Shown: positions 34,536 to 46,792, numbered from the stretch's first letter. The stretch: DNA of 64,000 nt from Pycnopodia helianthoides (GCA_032158295.1 CM063256.1:15694574-15758573); one strand, 5' to 3'. Numbers and translations are program-made. The notes: generated by a model from the sequence alone, not told the origin.

Positions 34536-36592
34536 TGTATAAGAATATCAATATCGATTTCAAATACATGTAGATATCTGAAGGTTTGGTCACAACAAGG
34601 GCCAAGTCTTTCGCCTGTTTCAAGAAAATCTGAAGGTGAGGGAGGCCAATAACGATTCCTGAAATCAGGAAAAGTCCTAATAAATCACCTGTCTGCCTCT
34701 AGTTCTATTACATAACTCTATACTCTTCACACACCTGTGCAACCATTCACAATCTGTGCAGTTGAATGGTTTCAAATGGCTGGAAATTCTCAACGAGTGT
34801 AGGATATGAATCAGTCATCTTGACACAGAGTAAACTTTAAGTGCAGAAATATTTAAACTAATATATTAAAAAAACATTTTTTGCAAAGACAGTATTTTAA
34901 ACAATTCCTGCGCGTTATAAACTGCAACTGCAAGCCTAATTTATGCTGGCATTTGACCTCTCAGTGTTAGTTACTTTTTTTCACTTTCAAACTTTGACCT
35001 TCATTTTCATCTCTCTAACTAACTACTAATTATTCTTTCAACAACAGTAACAAACGGACCATTCACCATCAATTATTGTAAAAATAAACATCATTTATTT
35101 CAGTGTTTAAACCACAATTTTCTTAAATTGTATGATGGGTATATTTTGTATGTACGCACCTTTATGCTATAACAAAAGCTTAATTAAATTGGGACTGGAT
35201 TGCAAGTTTTAAACTTAAAAAACAAAACAAGCTCATTCCCTAAACCCCTCCACCTTTGTCTCCTTCATCATTCTTCATCCGTTGCTTTTTCTGAGTGCTT
35301 TCTGTCCCTCTCTCCTTCTGTCTATTTCCACTAGACTGCTAAATGAGTCGTTTGTCGGTAAATGCATTATTGAATAACAGGCCAAAATAGGTCGACAGGG
35401 GTGTACATTTCTATACATCTCTTGGTGTTTCGACTTCCATAACTTTTGAACCCAAAGTGGTATCAACACAGGGTTTTCATATCCTTAAAGCCGAGATTGT
35501 ACTTCTTTCAAATAGATATTTTTTTTTTAAATTGACAAGGGTCGACAAAAGACTCATTTAGCTTGATCGCATCACATTTATACCATAGGTCCTTTGCAGT
35601 TTGCAACCGCTAATTCTATTATCTTCAAAAATTTGTTATGAATCTACAACGTTTTTCTCAAAAACCTTAATAAAAAACAACCTTTTATAAAAAACAACCT
35701 CTTATAATGGCAAATGATACCATATGATACAAAAACTAGACCTTGATTCTGACTTAACAGAACAAATAGCTCTTCCAATTTTCACTCTTTAGACAAGAAA
35801 TTATATTAATCATTATACGAGTTTCACCATAACAAAATAAAAACTACAGTAGATTATAGACTAACAAACCTAAGTAAACCTTGAAAGTTAATGTCACGTG
35901 ATACATGTACATAGACACAATTATGACTGAGATTATTTTCCACCTCACTTCTGAGTATAATACAAATATTTCAGCCACATCAGATTGAGTTCTCTTCAGG
36001 AGTAATAAATTACTCAACTAGAATGTAATTCAATACAACCGATAAACCATCAAGACCTCACTTGTGGATGCACACCATTAAAATGGTCTTTGTTTGGGTT
36101 ATACTTTTAATAGGCAAGAGTCTTAAAAATAACCAAAGTGCCATTTAAATGGTACAAAGAATATGGACTTTGGTAAGGAAAATTTGTATATCAATTATCA
36201 ATCAGGCCTGGAATTACACGGAGGCCTCGGAGGCCATGGCCTCTGTTGCCCTGGTCTTGGCCTTGGTGCCCCTTCAAAGGTTTTCCCATAGACTTTAAGA
36301 TTTTCCAATGGAAGTGCCCTTTGCAAAATGAAAATGGCCTTGCCCTCTCAAAGATGAAAATTCCAGACCTGATAATCGAGCTGATATTATAACACCCTCT
36401 TGCCTTCACATCATTTTGCTGGAATCCCTGAAGTTGAACACACTGCTGTTGGTCTAAAGTTTATCATTTCCAGTGAGATTTCAAAAGAAATTAGTCTGGT
36501 AAATTTGTTATGCTGAAAACAGAATACATGTATATTACTGCTCATAACATTGAACAAGATGGGCATTACATAATTTCAGCAGACTGGCCAGT

Positions 36593-37705
36593 CTAGGGCC
36601 AATCGAAACCCTGATTAATTGTCTTGTAGAGGTCTTCATTGTAAGGCCTGAAATAATCCTGGAGCTTCCTGATGACGCTTGGAGAGACATAGGGGTGTTC
36701 CCGCCCCTTGTTGGGGGCCAAACATTTGCTGTTAAGCTCAGAAGCCATGCAGTAGAAACCACGGGTGGCATTGTAATAAATCATATCAGACGAGATGAAA
36801 TCTCTCATTCCGAGAAACTTCTCGACCAATTTCAACTCTGGAAGTGGGTTGGTGATTAACTTATCTCCGTCCACGAAGTGCATTTGACTTAACGGAAAAT
36901 ACTTCAACCAGTTGAGGACATGCTTCACGTAAATGCTGATTTGTACGGCTTTGTAAGAGGACTTAACTTGATTGTTGGACAACACAGAACTCTCAAATGT
37001 TTCGCCACTCAGTCTTGAACTTGTTTTCCCTTTCACCTGAGCAAAGTCTGAGATAACTCGAGTTGTTGGTTCTCGGACGATCACAAGTAATTTAGTGGTT
37101 TTGTTCATTTTGTAGACTAGCTGCGGAGCTTCTGGTGTGATGAAATAGCCCGGGGTTTTCTCTATGGTGATCTGGTCAGGAGTTGATGGTTTCATCTGGC
37201 TTCGATACCATTCCAGCCCTTTCTTGTAGTATTTGTCAAAGAAGTGGACCTCGGGTCCACAAGCTGCAATCTGTGGATGAGTCTCAAGCATTTCTAAGAG
37301 GGCCCTTGTACCACATTTTCGGATACCTATAATGATTGCCTGTGGTAGTCTTTTTGCTCTTTCAACAGGAGCAGGCTCCTTGCTTGTTTCTTTTGGTGGT
37401 TTGCTTGATTTTGCCGACTTTCTCAATTTTACTTTCTGCTCATTTTTTTCTGCAATTAGGTTACTAATTTTTCTGGATTGGCTTTTCTGCTGCTTGCCCT
37501 TTTCTGTCAAGAAAGTTACTCCCTCCTCGTTGGGTTGAACTGGGCCGATGGTGTCGCTAGTGACAAAATGATGAAAGGTTTTTGCCGCACACAGCAATCC
37601 ATGAAATTGCTTTGAGTACGACAACCGACCAATCAGTGTCAACGACAGAAAAACTGCCAGGAGGAGTAGAAATACTTTCTGTTTACTGCTCCAAGTAGTT
37701 GCCAT
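36593..37705 (-). CDS. Heparan sulfate glucosamine 3-O-sulfotransferase (HS3ST1/5-like), single exon
   Basis: An intact 370-codon frame. This Golgi enzyme moves sulfate from PAPS to the 3-OH of glucosamine in heparan sulfate, making binding sites for proteins such as antithrombin or growth factors. The protein is type II: a short cytosolic end, a membrane anchor at about 11-26, and a Lys/Ser-rich stem at about 65-118. The 5'-phosphosulfate loop is IIIGIRKCGTRALLEML (124-140). Other motifs are the catalytic Glu152 in PEVHFFD, Lys183 in IEKTPGYF, the 3'-phosphate loop REPTTRVISDF (211-221), a Cys319/Cys328 pair around GFYCMASELNSKC, and KGREHP (333-338). N-glycosylation sites are NKT201 and NAT312. 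An intronless coding region is usual for HS3ST1. Cys131 replaces the usual second Gly of RKGGTRAL. Start Met at 37705 precedes the anchor directly and is the only good choice. Confidence 0.95.
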   Translation of the reverse strand: MATTWSSKQKVFLLLLAVFLSLTLIGRLSYSKQFHGLLCAAKTFHHFVTSDTIGPVQPNEEGVTFLTEKGKQQKSQSRKISNLIAEKNEQKVKLRKSAKSSKPPKETSKEPAPVERAKRLPQAIIIGIRKCGTRALLEMLETHPQIAACGPEVHFFDKYYKKGLEWYRSQMKPSTPDQITIEKTPGYFITPEAPQLVYKMNKTTKLLVIVREPTTRVISDFAQVKGKTSSRLSGETFESSVLSNNQVKSSYKAVQISIYVKHVLNWLKYFPLSQMHFVDGDKLITNPLPELKLVEKFLGMRDFISSDMIYYNATRGFYCMASELNSKCLAPNKGREHPYVSPSVIRKLQDYFRPYNEDLYKTINQGFDWP

Positions 37706-37949
37706 GGTTACACAGTTTACAGAGTTTCAATCAGTCAATGAATTCAGCAGCATTTTTTTCACAAAAAAGTCATCTGTTGAGAAAAAATAAAATCCAGTAT
37801 TACTAGGCTATACTGTTGGTAAGTCCATACATCACTCACGCACTTCTAGATTCAAAGTTGGCATACATTTGTGTGTAATTTTACAAAAAATCACTTATGT
37901 CATTCTGGAAGGACATTTCTTGTGACCCCTGAGAAGTCTGACAAGAAGA

Positions 37950-38077
37950 CTGTGTCCAAAATGGCGGCTACAGCTACGGCTACATCACTCTTCATCATAT
38001 ATTGAAGTATAGGACATCCTTAACAACACCCTTGGCAACAATCGTAGTCGTAGCTGTAGCCGCCAATTCGGATACAG
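37950..38077. mobile_element. Short fold-back element upstream of the sulfotransferase
   Basis: Left end CTGTGTCCAAAATGGCGGCT continues ACAGCTACGGCTAC. The right end is its near-perfect inverse (GTAGCTGTAGCCGCCAATTC, then GGATACAG). The arms are about 33 bp. It lies 245 bp 5' of the start codon, so it may sit in the promoter. Confidence 0.7.
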
Positions 38078-38111
38078 TACAGCCTGTTAATCTGCAAAAC
38101 ATTACTGCAGC

Positions 38112-38272
38112 CAATTTCACGAAGCGCTAGGATTAATCCTATCTCGAGTTAGGATGAGTAACTTGTCCTAACTTAGGATGGGTTCAATGTGTCCTAATGT
38201 CTATGGATACGGAACTTAACTCGTCCGAAGTCCTAAGATTAATCCTAAGTTAGGAAGAGTTTGGTGAAATTG
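38112..38272. mobile_element. CCTAACTTAGGA-type fold-back element
   Basis: Ends CAATTTCACGAAG and CTTTGGTGAAATTG-like inverse (TTTGGTGAAATTG). The interior is built of repeated TAGGATTAATCCTA and CCTAACTTAGGAT palindromes. It follows the previous element after a 34-bp gap. Confidence 0.7.
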
Positions 38273-40460
38273 ACGGCTGGAAGGCAAGTCCAACAAAACT
38301 ATTATTTTGCTCAACCCAGTTCCTATAATGGGCTTTTGATAACCGTTGGAGCCAGTTTATGTGAAGTGGGCGTGGCTTACAGTGGAGTTAAGCACACTTA
38401 CGAACAGGGTCCAAAAACCTGTAAGCACAAAAACTTGCCCCACTGAAATCTAGCCTACATGAAGGCACATTATTTGTTGTCCAACTGAATTACTGTATTT
38501 ATAACAAGTATCTGATGTAAAATAAATACATGAATAAAGCAATGGAGCCTGTCTTCACTGCGTGGTAATGACCGGATTGGTGGCTGGCGTTTGGCATACC
38601 ACTTCAAAACCAAATATTAAAAGTCGCAGACAGTCGCAGCCAAACTTGGTTTAAAACTGTACCTGAAGGTTCAGGCTTCTAGAAAACGAGAGAGTTGACG
38701 CGGGAATCGGCGGGAATACAATATTTTCTTTACCTCATGATAAAAATAATAACATGGGATTTTTCAGGTTTTTTAAAAATAATTAATAGTAAACAGAACT
38801 CAAACTGGTTACAATCATTAATTTTCATAAAACATAAACCATAAATTATGCTTTAGGTAGAATCATGAAAATTTGAAAATGCTCCAAATATTGAATCTTT
38901 GATTTTACATTAAAGAGCTTGTAGTTTCCAACAAAATGAAGGGTCTCCCAGCTTCATACATAGAGTAAGCAGAACTGAAGTTACGATAATTTTTGTATCG
39001 TGATTTAATAGCCTTTTTTGATATGGTATACAATATTAGTAAAGTCCTTTCGGCCGGGCAAGATTTTCCTCATATATTAAAATTTGGGGGGCCCTCTATA
39101 ATAATGCAGGGTTTACGAAAAGTGATACTGTTGTGTTTTTTAGATAACTAAATACTTCCAAGTGTCCTCTTTTTTTGAATATTTCACTTCCCCAACCCAA
39201 GTTGATAGTTCTATATCTTGACCATATTTAAGATATTTTACTGTAATATTTGAAGTGGTCACAAAGTTTTGGTCTCAAAATGCATATCTCGAAGACTGCC
39301 CTCTATAGCTTAACATGTGAATCTGCCATAAACAACTTTCGAGACGGTTCTCATGGCAATATCTTATATATGAAGTGTACTGCTCAGAGCCGCAAGTTAA
39401 AATACTCGCTAAGTTTAACAACTTGTTTACGACATATTTTTTACTATTTTGATGACATTGACCAATTGATGATTGACAATAAATAAAGGCAAAGCCAAAG
39501 CTTTTTGTAAATGAGCAACTGTTTCTCAAACGGTCTTCCTCCATTGGTTACACGGTTGACGATTACTTTTAATTTTTATAACGTATGTATTTTAACTTTT
39601 ATCAATATAATTAACTGTATATAATATTCCTCTGGACCATTGAGAACATGAAAAAATGAGAGGTATTTATATTTTTTATCAGCACTAATCTACCTCCATG
39701 TACTAATAGTACACAGTTGTAGTACTTGCCTTAACTTTGGGGCGCAGTTTGACCTTGAACTCTCCCATTGAATTGTTGTGCGATCGATTAGTGTTAATGG
39801 CATGGGCAGGCAGTCGAGTACACACACAGACAGGTGTCGAGTTGACTCTTGCCAATATTGCTCAGAGATTGATCATGTTTTAAGTTAATAAAACATGATC
39901 ACTTTCAACGTCTATTAATCTATTCCTTCACTCCTTTTTTTAACATTATAAATATGTATCATCAAGAATGTTTAAACAACGACTTAAAATTAAAAGATAT
40001 AAACAAAATTACCGTAAAATTTGTTTAGAGACGATCCTCGAAAAAACACACGCCCAATGCAAGCGCTCTTGCCTTTTTTATTTGCCCCAAACAACAGAGG
40101 GCGCTATTGTAATGTTAGTCCAGTATGTTGGCTTCATAATATTCAAGTCTTGATGCATTTCCGAGAGCCAATTCCAATGGTATCGAATTGCCTTTTATTG
40201 TTTAACCACAACAAAACCTTATATATACCACACATTTTATAGTTTGCTAGCGGAGGGTGGGCAAGTGTTTAATATGAACACTGTCCATTCTCTTTTGATG
40301 AAAACAATCGTGCAGCACAGAATTCAGAACAGCAAGTTTAGTGAGATAATAAAAAGGCCATAGGCCATACTTTGGGTTCTTCCTCAAATTTTCCATAATT
40401 TGTTTAAGTTCCTTAGAAATTCCTTCAAAAGTGAATGTCCTTTTCATTGAAAGTGGCCTA

Positions 40461-40735
40461 AGACAAAGGATGCTTTTGGTTGTTACTCCAGAAATACATT
40501 ACCATAAAAACTTACTTGGTAAGGAGCACCTGATAGCTGCTGATATAATAAATACATTGTGAGAAACGACTCCCTCTGAAGTAGGCCTAATGTAGTTTTT
40601 GAAAAAGGCTTCAGTTCTCAGGCATTTTAAAGCACACAAGTCTATGCAACGAGGGTGTTTTTCCTTTCATTATTTTCGTGCATTTTCGATGTTATACTTT
40701 CTTTGACAATTACCAAAAGTATATTCTGCCTTTAA
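40461..40735 (+). mobile_element. Family B MITE copy (in segment copy 1)
   Basis: Contains CATTGTGAGAAACGACTCCC and ends ACAATTACCAAAAGTATATT...CTGCCTTTAA. The left end is diverged (AAGACAAAGGATGCTTTTGG). The identical element recurs at 43913-44187. Confidence 0.7.
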
Positions 40736-41283
40736 AACTGAAAAAAAAACAAACAATTTTTCGCTTTCGGCTTACGACCAAAAGCGCGTTGGCCTCTAGA
40801 GCTCTATCATTCAAAACGCTTTTTAACTCAGAGAGCGATAAAATAAAAATAATAATGAAGAGTTATTTTATTAGTTAAATTTCTTTTAATTAAAGAGATT
40901 TGGTGGTCACGTTTCAAGTTTGACAAGCTTCTTTCGTGGCAGGCAGGGGTTTGTCGGGGACATGCACCCTCACGTCGAGCTAGAATGAAAGCTGGATGTC
41001 TTTGACGCCCTATCCCCAGAAACTAAAAGTTAGAAATACATTTCCATGATGAATATAGGCCTACTGCAATTTATTTTGAAAAGTCGCTACTATTAAATTC
41101 ACGATAAAAGCGCCTGTGGATTTTGCAACCCCCCCCCCCCAAAAAAAAGAACACAACAAAAAACCTATGCTTCAAGCCCCTCCCTGGCCGGGCGTCTCAT
41201 TCGTAATGTATGCCTTTTTGAATTCATCGTTTGTCATTGTTCTTTTATTAAGCGCCAATTGGTCGGCGGTTATGCTCAAAACG

Positions 41284-41491
41284 GGGCCCCATTTCATCAG
41301 AGCTGTTTAAGCAGAAAATATTGCTTAACAAATTTCTGCTCAGCAGATAATGAGCAGGCTACCATGCATTCACAAAGGTGCACGTGAAATGGTATTTTGG
41401 CCGTATCCTTATTCTGGTAATTATAAGCATATTCTGTGCTTTTTATAGCTACTTTTTGTGCTTAAATAAGTGGCTCTGTGAACTTGGGCCC
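41284..41491. mobile_element. GCTTAAGCA-type hairpin MITE
   Basis: GGGCCCCATTTCATCAGAGC at the left is mirrored by CTCTGTGAACTTGGGCCC at the right, with AAGCAGAAAATATTGCTTAA inside. It recurs at 44734-44942. Decayed relatives lie near 20725-20930 and 22253-22330. Confidence 0.65.
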
Positions 41492-41720
41492 AGTGTCACT
41501 CAATGTACGAAATAATAAGAGCACCTGTTCATCAGGTATGTTCACAACGTCTGCCCTCTTGTTAAGGGGACAGTAAAAAGTGAATACAAGAGGTCACATT
41601 ATTGTGGAGGTACCCACGGTAAAAGATTATTTATAACAAACCTGTGACAATTCGGGAGAACATAGTAAATAACACGATGCACAGTCTTCAGCATGTAAAC
41701 ATATTGTCCTTAATTTTGGT

Positions 41721-41820
41721 NNNNNNNNNNNNNNNNNNNNNNNNNNNNNNNNNNNNNNNNNNNNNNNNNNNNNNNNNNNNNNNNNNNNNNNNNNNNNNNN
41801 NNNNNNNNNNNNNNNNNNNN
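41721..41820. other. Assembly gap, exactly 100 N
   Basis: A run of 100 N, the usual placeholder for a gap of unknown size. The sequence on the left ends, and the sequence on the right begins, at the borders of a 3.35-kb repeat. Confidence 0.99.
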
Positions 41821-44800
41821 GAAGTGGGCGTGGCTTACAGTGGAGTTAAGCACACTTACGAACAGGGTCCAAAAACCTGTAAGCACAAAAACTTGCCACA
41901 CTGAAATCTAGCCTACATGAAGGCACATTATTTGTTGTCCAACTGAATTACTGTATTTATAACAAGTATCTGATGTAAAATAAATACATGAATAAAGCAA
42001 TGGAGCCTGTCTTCACTGCGTGGTAATGACCGGATTGGTGGCTGGCGTTTGGCATACCACTTCAAAACCAAATATTAAAAGTCACAGACAGTCGCAGCCA
42101 AACTTGGTTTAAAACTGTTCCTGAAGGTTCAGGCTTCTAGAAAACGAGAGAGTTGACGCGGGAATCGGCGGGAATACAATATTTTCTTTACCTCATGATA
42201 AAAATAATAACATGGGATTTTTCAGGTTTTTTAAAAATAATTAATAGTAAACAGAACTCAAACTGGTTGTCAATTTAATTTTCATAAAACATAAACCATA
42301 AATTATGCCTTAGGTAGAATCATGAAAATTTGAAAATGCTCCAAATATTGAATCGTTGATTTTACATTAAAGAGCTTGTAGTTTCCAACAAAATGAAGGG
42401 TCTCCCAGCTTCATACATAGAGTAAGCAGAACTGAAGTTACGATAATTTTTGTATCGTGATTTAATAGCCTTTTTTGATATGGTATACAATATTAGTAAA
42501 GTCCTTTCGGCCGGGCAAGATTTTCCTCATATATTAAAATTTTGGGGGCCCTCTATAATAATGCAGGGTTTACGAAAAGTGATACTGTTGTGTTTTTTAG
42601 ATAACGTAATACTTCTAAGTGTCCTCTTTTTTTTAATATTTCACTTCCCCAACCCAAGTTGATAGTTCTATATCTTGACCATATTTAAGGTATTTTACTG
42701 TAATATTTGAAGTGGTCACAAAGTTTTGGTCTCAAAATGCATATCTCGAAGACTGCCCTCTATAGCTTAACATGTGAATCTGCCATAAACAACTTTCGAG
42801 ACGGTTCTCATGGCAATATCTTATATATGAAGTGTACTGCTCAGAGCCGCAAGTTAAAATACTCGCTAAGTTTAACAACTTGTTTACGACATATTTTTTA
42901 CTATTTTGATGACATTGACCAATTGATGATTGACAATAAATAAAGGCAAGCCAAAGCTTTTTGTAAATGAGCAACTGTTTCTCAAATGGTCTTCCTCCAT
43001 TGGTTACACGGTTGACGATTACTTTTAATTTTTATAACGTATGTATTTTAACTTTTATCAATATAATTAACTGTATATAATATTCCTCTGGACCATTGAG
43101 AACATGAAAAAATGAGAGGTATTTATATTTGTTATCAGCACTAATCTACCTCCATGTACTAATAGTACACAGTTGTAGTACTTGCCTTAATTTTGGGGCG
43201 CAGTTTGACCTTGAACTCTCCCATTGAATTGTTGTGCGATCGATTAGTGTTAATGGCATGGGCAGGCAGTCGAGTACACACACAGACAGGTGTCGAGTTG
43301 ACTCTTGCCAATATTGCTCAGAGATTGATCATGTTTTAAGTTAATAAAACATGATCACTTTCAACGTCTATTAATCTTTTCCTTCACTCCTTTTTTAACA
43401 TTATAAATATGTATCATCAAGAATGTTTAAACAACGACTTAAAATTAAAAGATATAAACAAAATTACCGTAAAATTTGTTTAGAGACGATCCTCGAAAAA
43501 ACACACGCCCAATGCAAGCGCTCTTGCCTTTTTTATTTGCCCCAAACAACAGAGGGCGCTATTGTAATGTTAGTCCAGTATGTTGGCTTCATGTTCAAGT
43601 CTTGATGCATTTCCGAGAGCCAATTCCAATGGTATCGAATTGCCTTTTATTGTTTAACCACAACAAAACCTTATATATACCACACATTTTATAGTTTGCT
43701 AGCGGAGGGTGGGCAAGTGTTTAATATAACACTGTCCATTCTCTTTTGATGAAAACAATCGTGCAGCACAGAATTCAGAACAGCAAGTTTAGTGAGATAA
43801 TAAAAAGGCCATAGGCCATACTTTGGGTTCTTCCTCAAATTTTCCATAATTTGTTTAAGTTCCTTAGAAATTCCTTCAAAAGTGAATGTCCTTTTCATTG
43901 AAAGTGGCCAAAGACAAAGGATGCTTTTGGTTGTTACTCCAGAAATACATTACCATAAAAACTTACTTGGTAAGGAGCACCTGATAGCTGCTGATATAAT
44001 AAATACATTGTGAGAAACGACTCCCTCTGAAGTAGGCCTAATGTAGTTTTTGAAAAAGGCTTCAGTTCTCAGGCATTTTAAAGCACACAAGTCTATGCAA
44101 CGAGGGTGTTTTTCCTTTCATTATTTTCGTGCATTTTCGATGTTATACTATTCTTTGACAATTACCAAAAGTATATTCTGCCTTTAAAACTGAAAAAAAA
44201 ACAAACAATTTTTCGCTTTCGGCTTACGACCAAAAGCGCGTTGGCCTCTAGAGCTCTATCATTCAAAACGCTTTTTAACTCAGAGAGCGATAAAATAAAA
44301 ATAATAATGAAGAGTTATTTTATTAGTTAAATTTCTTTTAATTAAAGAGATTTGGTGGTCACGTTTCAAGTTTGACAAGCTTCTTTCGTGGCAGGCAGGG
44401 GTTTGTCGGGGACATGCACCCTCACGTCGAGCTAGAATGAAAGCTGGATGTCTTTGACGCCCTATCCCCAGAAACTAAAAGTTAGAAATACATTTCCATG
44501 ATGAATATAGGCCTACTGCAATTTATTTTGAAAAGTCGCTACTATTAAATTCACGATAAAAGCGCCTGTGGATTTTGCAACCCCCCCCCCCAAAAAAAAG
44601 AACACAACAAAAAACCTATGCTTCAAGCCCCTCCCTGGCCGGGCGTCTCATTCGTAATGTATGCCTTTTTGAATTCATCGTTTGTCATTGTTCTTTTATT
44701 AAGCGCCAATTGGTCGGCGGTTATGCTCAAAACGGGGCCCCATTTCATCAGAGCTGTTTAAGCAGAAAATATTGCTTAACAAATTTCTGCTCAGCAGATA

Positions 44801-45171
44801 ATGAGCAGGCTACCATGCATTCACAAAGGTGCACGTGAAATGGTATTTTGGCCGTATCCTTATTCTGGTAATTATAAGCATATTCTGTGCTTTTTATAGC
44901 TACTTTTTGTGCTTAAATAAGTGGCTCTGTGAACTTGGGCCCAGTGTCACTCAATGTACGAAATAATAAGAGCACCTGTTCATCAGGTATGTTCACAACG
45001 TCTGCCCTCTTGTTAAGGGGACAGTAAAAAGTGAATACAAGAGGTCACATTATTGTGGAGGTACCCACGGTAAAAGATTATTTATAACAAACCTGTGACA
45101 ATTCGGGAGAACATAGTAAATAACACGATGCACAGTCTTCAGCATGTAAACATATTGTCCTTAATTTTGGT
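41821..45171 (+). repeat. 3.35-kb segment repeated across the assembly gap, copy 2
   Basis: Starts at the first base after the gap and matches 38363-41720 to its end at TTAATTTTGGT; after that unique sequence follows. It contains copies of the family B MITE (43913-44187) and the hairpin MITE (44734-44942). Confidence 0.95.
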
Positions 45172-45471
45172 TGTAAACAATTGAAATTAGCTGTTGCGGT
45201 TTTTATTAATAGGTTTCAGGTATACACAGTTTCCTCGAATATGATTTCATTTTAGAGGGAAATATTTCACAGAAAACCTTTATGGTTCGAGTATGAAATT
45301 CATACTCACATAAGCTTTCAGATTAAAATTAAACAATGGTGCCTGTTTAACCTTTAAAAAAATAACAGCTCACAACAAAATTCAACATTTAAACTTCACA
45401 ACACATTTCCTTCAAACTACTGAGGTGAACCCTATCTGCTAATATTACTACACCCAACGGAAAGCTTGCAC

Positions 45472-45865
45472 TTAAAGGAACATTACAGAATTGTTTTTTT
45501 TTGCTAACAAAACAGTTGCTGGCAGTGTAAGCACTTTATGTAATCCACCATATACATAAACTGACAAACCTGTAGAAGTTTGAGATCGATCGGCCATCTG
45601 GGTCACAAGAAAATAGTGAAAAACCGATTACACATTTGCATGAAATCATATAGATTCAACAAATGAACGAAACACTCACTGAGCGATAAACTCCAATCGG
45701 GAAATTAGTTTATTAATTTCTCATCAAATATGGCATTTCAGACAGAATATTTCAAGGGATGTTTTCTACTATCATCATTAGACCGTGTAAGTTTTATGTA
45801 AATCTGTGATCAAAAAGTATATTTTACAAATATATTTTCTTACCAATTCTGTAATGTTCCTTTAA
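45472..45865 (+). mobile_element. Family A MITE, copy 2
   Basis: TTAAAGGAACATTACAGAAT start and ATTCTGTAATGTTCCTTTAA end, in the same orientation as copy 1. Shared core blocks include GAGATCGATCGGCCATCTGG and ACTATCATCATTAGACCGTG. Confidence 0.85.
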
Positions 45866-46374
45866 AATACAAATATGAATATCTGAGATTGTAGCAATGT
45901 CAGTAGACCTCAATGTTTTTAGTATATTACAGTCTCACTGTTATTATTCAGGACAATGAGTGTCAAGTGTGTATGGGTCTTGGGTTTCCATTCCTTACAC
46001 CTTTTCAATTCCACTGTAATGATAGGAGCACCGGACACTGGTTGAGGATGCCCATGGGTCAACTTCTTCCTACTCATTGTTTAGTGCAACCCTCTTTCTT
46101 TACACCATCCAAACATATTCTTGTATTGTTCCATTATATTCACAATGTGTAAAACAATGCATAATACGGTTGTATTTTCTGTAACAAGAAGTCATAGATT
46201 TGGTACAATAGAATAACATCGACTCTTTTAATATAGCGGAATTCCAAAGAATGACCATTGCGCTTCAAACATTATTACCCCCTGGTCAATGGGCCATTAT
46301 TTCATTCTTTAAAAACCATCTCAGCTCCCTTGTGAGTACAGCCTGTGCTGCCAAACATGCATAAAGCTAAATCA

Positions 46375-46738
46375 ATCAAAAGAACCATCTCTGCCCTCAC
46401 GGGTACCCATTTTACCCCTGGTCGATGAGAAGCAATTACAGTTAAGTGTCTTGCTCAAGGACGTGTCACCGGGATTCGAACCCACACCCTACTAGTCTTG
46501 GTTCCAAGACCTTCGTACCGAAATGGATCATGGATCAATTCTAACAACAGAGGGCGCACTATCCCTGGTTCGATTTAGCTTCGTCGTCAAACCGCGACGA
46601 ATTCAAGAAGAAAAGCGCGCCCTCTGTCGGGTTATCACGAGTATGAGATAGTGACGTCTTGGACCAAGACTAACACCCTACTGACTTAGCCACAATAACT
46701 TGAGTCCGATACACTAAACCGCTCGGCCACGACACGCC
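46375..46738 (-). mobile_element. tRNA-derived SINE, class II head, inverted and interrupted
   Basis: On the minus strand the head reads GTCGTGGCCGAGCGGTTTAG (about 46710-46735), and box B GGGTTCGAATCCC and GTCCTTGAGCAAGACACTTA follow at 46450-46485. Between them a 180-bp MITE (46493-46672) has inserted with a 9-bp target duplication. Confidence 0.8.
46493..46672. mobile_element. MITE with TAGTCTTGGT ends and a perfect 9-bp target duplication
   Basis: The element runs TAGTCTTGGTTCCAAGAC to GTCTTGGACCAAGACTA. ACACCCTAC stands immediately on both sides (46484-46492 and 46673-46681), and removing the element restores a continuous SINE. Inner inverted blocks CAGAGGGCGC and GCGCCCTCTG add to the fold-back. 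A 9-bp duplication is the mark of Mutator-type transposases. Confidence 0.85.
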
Positions 46739-46792
46739 ACATCTGTTTGTAGCGTACTATAGTCAAACTGGTTAATATAACATTATTGTTCA

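Larger units (their letters stand above)
29823..36592. other. Intergenic region between convergent CIB and sulfotransferase genes
   Basis: Likely begins with the CIB 3' UTR. It then holds the tandem arrays at 30729, 31760 and 34301, a SINE at 32983 and a CRE-palindrome-rich stretch at 33497-34250. From 34600 to 36592 nothing beyond AT-rich sequence is seen; a GGCCTCGGAGGCCATGGCCT palindrome-like run lies near 36222. Confidence 0.5.
38363..41720 (+). repeat. 3.36-kb segment repeated across the assembly gap, copy 1
   Basis: Runs from GAAGTGGGCGTGGCTTAC to the last base before the Ns, and is nearly identical to 41821-45171 apart from scattered substitutions and small indels. It contains a family B MITE (40461-40735) and a GCTTAAGCA-type hairpin element (41284-41491). 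No recognisable gene; a 78-codon frame at 39250 is present in both copies without a family match. Confidence 0.95.

Noticed and set aside
36593..37705. Processed retrocopy as an explanation for the intronless sulfotransferase
   Set aside because: The frame is intact with all catalytic residues, and HS3ST1-type genes normally have a single coding exon; no poly-A tail or flanking duplication is seen.
39250..39486. 78-codon frame present twice (also 42707-42943)
   Set aside because: The conservation is explained by the gap-associated duplication, not selection. It could be a LINE tail but lacks a motif I can name.
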